Shown piece after piece: positions 7,248-11,344 of a stretch of DNA of 11,344 bases (positions are counted from its first letter, which is position 1; each line of letters begins with the position of its first letter). The notes beneath the pieces were generated by a model, which had not been told where the DNA came from, did not search any database, and saw only the letters and a program-made list of their open reading frames with translations. The stretch is from assembly GCA_023441255.1 (NCBI GenBank), contig JAEZPW010000055.1, forward strand, positions 1 to 11,344, read 5' to 3'. Position numbers and translations under genes: made by a program. This DNA comes from Acidobacteriota bacterium. GTDB lineage: Bacteria; Acidobacteriota; Terriglobia; Terriglobales; Acidobacteriaceae.

Positions 7248-7445
7248 TCAGTGAGCGTTGCGATACGTCCAAATACTGACTCCATTTCCTGGAATGGGCA
7301 TATGTCGTGAGTCTTAGAAAATGGACGCCGCTTTACAATTGCCCACCTGCCGGTTCCCGAGCGCATCCAACGTCGTGATACCTGCGAATGGCTCAGCCGT
7401 GATAAGTTAGCGAGTTTCCCTTCGGGCCTCATATAGATAGAGAGC
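7248..7445. other. Upstream half of the divergent intergenic region before galU
   Basis: This 198-bp stretch between the minus-strand promoter and galU holds no gene. It has an imperfect 16-bp palindrome at 7282-7297 (CCATTTCCTGGAATGG) and a small CCC-TTC-GGG hairpin near 7418-7426. TACAAT (within about 7330-7345) and TATAGAT (7432-7438) resemble -10 boxes, but neither has a credible -35 at the right spacing. The galU promoter is presumably here but I cannot place it. Confidence 0.4.
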
Positions 7446-7454
7446 GTGGATGCA

Positions 7455-8366
7455 ATGAACAAGACTGTACGCAAGGCCGTCTTTCCCGCCGCTGGACTGG
7501 GCACGAGGTTCCTTCCCGCGACCAAGGCGCAGCCCAAGGAAATGCTGCCGCTGGTGGACAAGCCGATCATTCAATATGGCGTGGAGGAAGCGCTCGCTTC
7601 CGGATGCGACCAGATCATCATCGTGACTGGGCGCGGCAAGACGGCAATCGAAGACCACTTCGACGTCAGCTACGAACTTGAAAAGATGCTGGAGGAGCGC
7701 GGCAAGACCGAACTGCTGCAGATCGTGCGGCAGATCTCAGACATGATCCACGTCTCCTACACCCGCCAGAAGGAAGCGATGGGGCTCGGCCACGCGGTGC
7801 TGATGTCGCGCGAACTCGTCGGCAACGAACCCTTCGCCGTGTTGCTGGCCGACGACGTCATCGACGCCGACGTGCCCTGCCTGAAGCAGATGATCGACGT
7901 CTACATGGAGACCGGTTGTTCCGTTATCGCCACGCAGGCGATCGAAGGACCGACGATCTCATCGTATGGTGTCATCGACGCCAAGCCGGTCGAAGGCAAG
8001 TTCGGCGGGCGGGTATTCGACATCCAGAGCCTCGTGGAAAAGCCGCGTATGGAAGAAGCGCCCTCCAACCTGGCCATCATCGGACGCTACGTCCTCACCC
8101 CGCGCATCTTCGAGATGCTCGATCGCACACCGCTGGGCTCCGGCGGCGAACTCCAACTCACCGACGGCATGCGCCAGCTGCTCAAGGAAGAGAAGATCTA
8201 CGGCCTGCGCTTCGAAGGCAAACGCCACGACACGGGCGACAAGCTCGGGTTCCTGAAGGCAACAGTTGAGTTCGCCCTCAAGCGGTCCGACTTGGGCAAG
8301 GACTTTCGCGAGTATCTGGAGCAATTGAAGCTGGAGGAATTGGCGCAAGCAAAGGCCGACCATTGA
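7455..8366 (+). CDS. galU: UTP-glucose-1-phosphate uridylyltransferase
   Basis: The enzyme makes UDP-glucose from UTP and glucose-1-phosphate in the cytosol, supplying glycosyl donors for cell-surface polysaccharides and related pathways. The N-terminus carries the nucleotide-binding signature RKAVFPAAGLGTRFLPATKA followed by QPKEMLPLVDKP. The metal and sugar region LADD and the active-site VEKP lysine (196 counted from this ATG) are present, as are SGGELQLTD and the substrate-site GKRHDTGDKLGFL. The length of 303 residues is normal. I prefer ATG 7455 (MNKTVRKAVFPAAGLG), which fits the family's usual N-terminus; an in-frame GTG at 7446 would add three residues and has AGAGAG too close to it. 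Ribosome-binding sites for both are weak. The next + strand gene, the antiporter, begins 88 bp later; a shared transcript is possible but not shown. GalU and the longer-named GtaB type cannot be separated from the sequence alone. Confidence 0.95.
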   Translation: MNKTVRKAVFPAAGLGTRFLPATKAQPKEMLPLVDKPIIQYGVEEALASGCDQIIIVTGRGKTAIEDHFDVSYELEKMLEERGKTELLQIVRQISDMIHVSYTRQKEAMGLGHAVLMSRELVGNEPFAVLLADDVIDADVPCLKQMIDVYMETGCSVIATQAIEGPTISSYGVIDAKPVEGKFGGRVFDIQSLVEKPRMEEAPSNLAIIGRYVLTPRIFEMLDRTPLGSGGELQLTDGMRQLLKEEKIYGLRFEGKRHDTGDKLGFLKATVEFALKRSDLGKDFREYLEQLKLEELAQAKADH

Positions 8367-8454
8367 ATAACGAATAGACGATTGAAGAACAAACAACAGA
8401 AGTCATTGCGCTTCCGCAACTTTCCGGTCTTCCCCAGCCTCCAATCGCACAGCT

Positions 8455-9651
8455 ATGGGCAAGCACGACGGAGGTCTGCACACACTCCGGGCCAAATTTC
8501 CGATCAAAACCGGGCACGCGGTGCTCGACTGGATGTTGCTGGCCATCCCTGCGGCTCTGGTATTGCACTGGTTTGTTCACCCCGGACCGGTGCTCGTGTT
8601 TGCGGCAGCTGCGCTGGCCATCATTCCTCTAGCAGGCGCGCTCGGAGAAGCGACCGATGTACTGGCTCATTACATCGGCCAGCGATGGGGAGGGTTGCTC
8701 AATGCCACCATGGGCAACGCCACCGAACTGATCATCGGCTTCTTTACTCTGCGTGCCGGTCACGTAGAGATCGTGAAGGCTTCCATTTCCGGGAGCATCA
8801 TCGGCAATGCCCTGCTTGTCCTCGGCATGAGCTGCATTGTCGGTGGCTTGCGTCGCGAGAAACAGACGTTCTCTCGCCGCGACGCCGCCGTGAACTCGAC
8901 CATGCTGTTCATTGCGGTCGTGGCCCTCGTAGTGCCTGCGGTCTACGACCTCGCCACCTATGGGCGGCTGAAACAGAACGGCGTCACCATTGAGCACCTG
9001 AGCCTCTGGACGTCGCTGATCCTGGTGCTGGTGTATGCGAGCAGCATGCTGTTCACCATGGGATTCGGCTCAGGCCCGAGCAAGTCACAGAAATCTGGCG
9101 CGGAGCCCCGCGGGCCAGGCGGCTCGGAAAGCAGCGGACAGGGTCGCAGTTCGTCGCCGCGGATGGCTGGCAAGAGCGACGGCGATACTCCCCCGGCAAA
9201 AAGTGCCGTCATATCCCTGGCCGTCGCTACTGTCCTGGTTGCATACATGAGCGAAATTCTCGTGGGCCAACTCGAAGCCGTGAAAGAGCACCTCGGCGTT
9301 TCTGACCTTTTTCTCGGCGTCATCATCATTGCCGCCATCGGCAACGCCGCCGAACACTCAACGGCTGTCATCATGGCGGCGCGAAACAAGATGGATGTCG
9401 CGCTCAACATCGCCGTCGGATCAAGCTCACAGATCGCATTGCTGGTCGCTCCCCTGCTGGTGTTCGCCTCCTGGTTCATGCACCCGCATATGTCGCTGGT
9501 ATTCACCGGCTTGGAGATTGCCGGCATAGGGTTGGCCGTGCTGGTGCTGCAAATGATTTCCTACGATGGCGAGACCAACTGGTTTGAGGGCGTGCAACTG
9601 GTCGCGGTGTATCTGATCCTGGCGGTGGCGTTTTACTACGTGCCCGCGTGA
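8455..9651 (+). CDS. CAX-family Ca2+/H+ antiporter (398 aa)
   Basis: This is a polytopic inner-membrane exchanger that expels Ca2+ (or another divalent cation) in exchange for protons. Both family signature repeats are present. The c-1 repeat is around residues 87-120, GNATELIIGFFTLRAG then SGSIIGNALLVLG, with the key glutamate at E91. The c-2 repeat is around residues 296-330, GNAAEHSTAVIMAARNK then VGSSSQIALLVAPL, with E300. Roughly ten to eleven hydrophobic segments flank them, as expected for CAX proteins. The central cytosolic loop (about residues 204-250) is Gly/Ser/Pro-rich and carries a net positive charge, unlike the acidic loop found in many relatives. ATG 8455 is the only reasonable start: the ribosome-binding site is poor and no in-frame ATG follows before the first membrane segment. 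Possible names are cax or chaA-like; I leave the symbol empty because substrate is unproven. It converges on the immunity gene with about 75 bp between stops. Confidence 0.92.
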   Translation: MGKHDGGLHTLRAKFPIKTGHAVLDWMLLAIPAALVLHWFVHPGPVLVFAAAALAIIPLAGALGEATDVLAHYIGQRWGGLLNATMGNATELIIGFFTLRAGHVEIVKASISGSIIGNALLVLGMSCIVGGLRREKQTFSRRDAAVNSTMLFIAVVALVVPAVYDLATYGRLKQNGVTIEHLSLWTSLILVLVYASSMLFTMGFGSGPSKSQKSGAEPRGPGGSESSGQGRSSSPRMAGKSDGDTPPAKSAVISLAVATVLVAYMSEILVGQLEAVKEHLGVSDLFLGVIIIAAIGNAAEHSTAVIMAARNKMDVALNIAVGSSSQIALLVAPLLVFASWFMHPHMSLVFTGLEIAGIGLAVLVLQMISYDGETNWFEGVQLVAVYLILAVAFYYVPA

Positions 9652-9700
9652 TTGCAGATTGCGCTCAGATGCAGGCGCTGGTGTCGGTACGAATGCCTTT

Positions 9701-9732
9701 CAATCTGAAATCTACAATCTGAAATCTACAAT
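9701..9732. repeat. Short heptanucleotide repeat (AATCT + GA/AC)
   Basis: From 9702, the sequence reads AATCTGA, AATCTAC, AATCTGA, AATCTAC, then AATT: four 7-bp units with a constant AATCT core and alternating suffix, or two 14-bp tandem copies. An inverted copy of the core (CAGATTG, 9655-9661) lies about 40 bp to the left, four bases after the antiporter stop codon. The right end overlaps the TAG stop of the minus-strand immunity gene (9726-9728). The element occupies the convergent gap between the two genes and could fold in both transcripts. No classical T-tailed terminator is visible in 9652-9725. Confidence 0.75.
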
Positions 9733-10070
9733 TCGTCGTCTTCCTCGTGCCCCTTCTCGCGCGGATGTTCGAAAACGGCACTGACGGCTTCGAGCTCTTC
9801 GTGGCTGCGGGGCATCCAGCCTCCGCCAAAGTGCTCTCGGATCGCCGCCTGAACGTTCTTTATCGGCTTCGCCTTCGCCGAGTGGAAGAAGCGCCGCCAC
9901 TGCGCGGCGACTTCCTTGAACTCATCATCTTCAGCATCGGAGCGGAACTCGCGCACGGCCTCTGGCGCCGAGCCATATTCGTCGGCGAAGTCTTCGTGCA
10001 GGTAGCCATGCATGAATGCCCTCAGAGCCGAGTATTCTTCGACTTGTTTGGCTGCCTTGTTCGGCATCAT
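9726..10070 (-). CDS. CdiI-like immunity protein for the upstream RNase A-like toxin (114 aa)
   Basis: This small, acidic protein without a signal peptide is expected to stay in the cytosol. The stretch YSALRAFMHGYLHEDFADEYGS, followed by APEAVREF, resembles the N-terminal motif of contact-dependent growth inhibition immunity proteins (the CdiI_2 type, to my recollection Pfam PF18593). The later FGGGWMPRSHEELEAV fits a C-terminal element of the same group. The chain ends in EEDDEL; a strongly acidic immunity protein is suited to binding a basic nuclease. Start choice: ATG 10068-10070 has GGAG five bases upstream and forms ATGA with the toxin stop. An in-frame GTG at 10074-10076 overlaps that ribosome-binding site, and a second ATG lies at 10065-10067. 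The four-base overlap implies translational coupling, so immunity is made whenever toxin is made. Family assignment is from motif memory; the gene context strengthens it. Confidence 0.68.
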   Translation of the reverse strand: MMPNKAAKQVEEYSALRAFMHGYLHEDFADEYGSAPEAVREFRSDAEDDEFKEVAAQWRRFFHSAKAKPIKNVQAAIREHFGGGWMPRSHEELEAVSAVFEHPREKGHEEDDEL

Positions 10071-10079
10071 CGACACTCC
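10067..10079 (-). promoter_or_regulatory. ATGA stop/start overlap and internal ribosome-binding site coupling toxin to immunity
   Basis: The toxin's TGA (10069-10067) shares bases with the immunity ATG (10070-10068). The immunity gene's GGAG (10079-10076) lies within the last toxin codons (CCG GAG TGT CGA). Ribosomes finishing the toxin can restart on the immunity gene, which ties immunity output to toxin translation. Confidence 0.75.
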
Positions 10080-10594
10080 GGATATGAAGTCACGACATGG
10101 TACTCTCCATGGCCGTCGAATTTCAAAACCACCAGCGCATGGGAGCAGGCTTCGGCTTCGGACTCGCCACGGCGTAACGTCCGACCGACAGCTTGCGTGG
10201 AATTGTAGTCCAAAACGAGGTTGGGATGGCGGCCGCTGCTTCGTTCTGCCCAGCGGGAGATCCGATCCTGGTTGGCGGCGATGGCCTCCGCCACAACCTG
10301 CTCCGCTGTTGCACGGTCCGTGTAGGTGGAAGCCGCGCCGATGTTCGGCTCGCGCTGTAGACGCTCGCGAAGTTCAGCGTCGGTGCGGCCCACGTGGCGC
10401 TTGAGCGTATGCCCGCCGCGAGATTCGTCCGCGGAGAGATCTCGGCGAGCAGCACCTGAATTGAGCGGCTGTGCTGCGGTCGAATCGGCCTTGAACGTGT
10501 TGTGTGTGTAGAATCCGCAGCTGTTGCATCCGGTTGCCGCCATGAGAAAGCAGACACCGAACAATGCGATTACCGCACGCCACGCATTCCTCAT
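10067..10594 (-). CDS. Lipoprotein with CdiA-CT-type RNase A-like toxin domain (175 aa)
   Basis: Residues 1-23 form a lipoprotein signal: basic MRNAWR, hydrophobic VIALFGVCFLMAA, and lipobox ATGC with lipidation at C23. Asn at +2 is not the Asp inner-membrane-retention signal known from E. coli. A short linker (24-59) leads into a domain from about 60 to 173 that matches the bacterial CdiA-CT RNase A fold as I recall it: GGHTLKRHVGRTDAELRERL, then IGAASTYTDRATAEQVVAEAI, LVLDYNSTQAVGR and VVTSYPE. Counting residues, H67, R78, T169 and Y171 have nearly the same spacing as the His/Arg/Thr/Tyr active site reported for the Yersinia kristensenii CdiA toxin (175, 186, 276, 278, from memory). Predicted activity is RNA cleavage. 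C150 and C174 could pair after export. ATG 10592-10594 follows the methyltransferase stop by 28 bp and has no clear ribosome-binding site. Unlike typical relatives, it lacks any large delivery module. Confidence 0.8.
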   Translation of the reverse strand: MRNAWRAVIALFGVCFLMAATGCNSCGFYTHNTFKADSTAAQPLNSGAARRDLSADESRGGHTLKRHVGRTDAELRERLQREPNIGAASTYTDRATAEQVVAEAIAANQDRISRWAERSSGRHPNLVLDYNSTQAVGRTLRRGESEAEACSHALVVLKFDGHGEYHVVTSYPECR

Positions 10595-10622
10595 GTGGCC
10601 GAGTATCGCATGTTTCCGGGCA

Positions 10623-11344
10623 TCAGAGTTGCGCGTTCTTCACCGCTACGAATCCGGCCAGGTGTGCGGGGAACTGCTGCCTGCCATATGCGCTGAGCGG
10701 AGTGACCGTGAAGCTGAGCCGCTCGAGTTCATGTTGAACTTCGTCCCGCGGGTAGAGGTTGAGCAAGTGCCATTCCTGGCTGCGGCGCCAGCTACGGCCA
10801 GCGCGGCGAAAGATGGTCATGCGGCGCATGAGGGTGCGACGTCTGGAATCTTCCTCGGCCTCGCGCAGCAGTGCCCAGTCCTCGCCCTCCCAATACGTTT
10901 TCGGCGGAAGGTCGTCGACGCGGCCCGGTTCCGCCACGTCGAAGATGAAAACGCCACCGGGACGCACGGCAGCGTGAACGCGCGCCAGCAAGGTCCGCAG
11001 TTGCCGGCGCGTGTTGCGGCGGTCGAGTGCGTAGCAGAGAACTTCGCCCATGGCGCTCACAGCGTCACACGGCGGCAGCTTTGCATCGAGGAACGACGCA
11101 CGCACGAACCTCGCGTCCGGTGCACGTTCTCGCGCGAGTTTCAGCATGGCCGGTGAAAGATCGATACCGAGCACGTCGTAGCCTGCGCGCAGCAACTGCT
11201 CGGCCCAGATGCCCGTTCCGCAACCGATGTCAATCACGAGGCCAGACTTAACGCCATGCTGCCTGAAAATGCGCAACAACCCGGAGCTGGATTGGCGCGC
11301 AAATGAGCCAAATCCGACGTCGTGAATGAAGGCAAGGTCGTGGT
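10623..11344 (-). CDS. Class I SAM-dependent methyltransferase, N-terminus outside the window
   Basis: The gene is read from the right edge and ends with TGA at 10625-10623. The frame is open to base 11344, and the residues before the first internal start candidate (TTG at 11279) look like real protein (HDLAFIHDVGFGSFARQSSSGLL), so the true start lies beyond the window. SAM-binding motif I is VIDIGCGTG, followed by the acidic post-I strand YDVLGIDLSPAMLKLARE, motif II region PPCDAVSAMGEVLCYAL and a VRPGGVFIFDVAEPGR strand. These are standard for the UbiE/Methyltransf_25-like fold. The methyl acceptor cannot be read: the C-terminal part (EWHLLNLYPRDEV and following) resembles small-molecule methyltransferases of this fold. 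It lies 28 bp upstream of the toxin gene on the same strand and may carry the toxin-immunity pair on its transcript, though a functional link is not implied. Confidence 0.88.
   Translation of the reverse strand, partial: HDLAFIHDVGFGSFARQSSSGLLRIFRQHGVKSGLVIDIGCGTGIWAEQLLRAGYDVLGIDLSPAMLKLARERAPDARFVRASFLDAKLPPCDAVSAMGEVLCYALDRRNTRRQLRTLLARVHAAVRPGGVFIFDVAEPGRVDDLPPKTYWEGEDWALLREAEEDSRRRTLMRRMTIFRRAGRSWRRSQEWHLLNLYPRDEVQHELERLSFTVTPLSAYGRQQFPAHLAGFVAVKNAQL

Noticed and set aside
8406..8419. Hairpin TTGCG-CTTC-CGCAA between galU and the antiporter as a galU terminator
   Set aside because: The stem is only five base pairs and is followed by CTTTCC, not a T-run; too weak to call.
9747..10404. 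Plus-strand open frames of 130-153 codons over the toxin and immunity genes
   Set aside because: The minus-strand frames have recognisable motifs, a signal peptide and an ATGA junction; the plus-strand frames have none of these.
10524..11156. A 210-codon plus-strand open frame over the methyltransferase
   Set aside because: The minus-strand frame shows SAM-binding motifs; the plus frame is a shadow with composition typical of reverse complements.
11277..11279. TTG as the true start of the methyltransferase
   Set aside because: The frame continues upstream with plausible family-like sequence (HDVGFGSFARQ and GLLRIF) to the window edge, so the gene is partial there.

Overview
The window reads as a chromosomal segment of a free-living, moderately high-GC Gram-negative bacterium. 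Acidobacteriota (class Terriglobia) is my best guess. It rests on protein style and on a heptad GCCAA-type intergenic repeat that I associate with that group from memory, so treat the taxonomy as inference. Two housekeeping genes (mnmG, mfd), galU and a CAX-type Ca2+/H+ antiporter give a conserved backbone, and accessory genes lie between and after them.

Layout, left to right. (1) 1-247: C-terminus of mnmG, + strand. (2) 249-394: a heptanucleotide repeat array with inverted ends, directly after the mnmG stop. (3) 457-4233: mfd, + strand, with a long Pro/Ala-rich insert. (4) 4385-4969 and 4994-5662: two tandem, paralogous ankyrin-repeat genes, + strand; the first copy has lost its C-terminal repeat. 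(5) 5669-7171: a minus-strand two-gene operon encoding two exported proteins, a small cysteine-rich one and a probable beta-propeller. A good sigma70-type promoter lies at 7219-7247. (6) 7455-8366 galU and 8455-9651 CAX antiporter, + strand. (7) 9701-9732: a second, shorter heptad repeat, unrelated in sequence to the first. (8) 9726-11344: a minus-strand block read in the order class I methyltransferase (runs off the window), RNase A-like lipoprotein toxin, acidic CdiI-like immunity protein.

The most interesting part is 9726-10594. A 175-residue protein has a lipoprotein signal peptide followed directly by a bacterial CdiA-CT RNase A-like domain, and the proposed catalytic His/Arg/Thr/Tyr positions are all present. 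Its TGA stop overlaps the ATG of the next gene (ATGA), which encodes a small acidic protein resembling contact-dependent-inhibition immunity proteins. This looks like a free-standing toxin/immunity module in which the usual giant CdiA or Rhs carrier is replaced by a lipid anchor. That is similar in logic to the SitA lipoprotein toxins of myxobacteria. Delivery route and activity are inference.

The second theme is repeat structure. Both intergenic arrays are built from 7-bp units with a constant 5-bp core and a variable dinucleotide, and both begin within two bases of an upstream stop codon.
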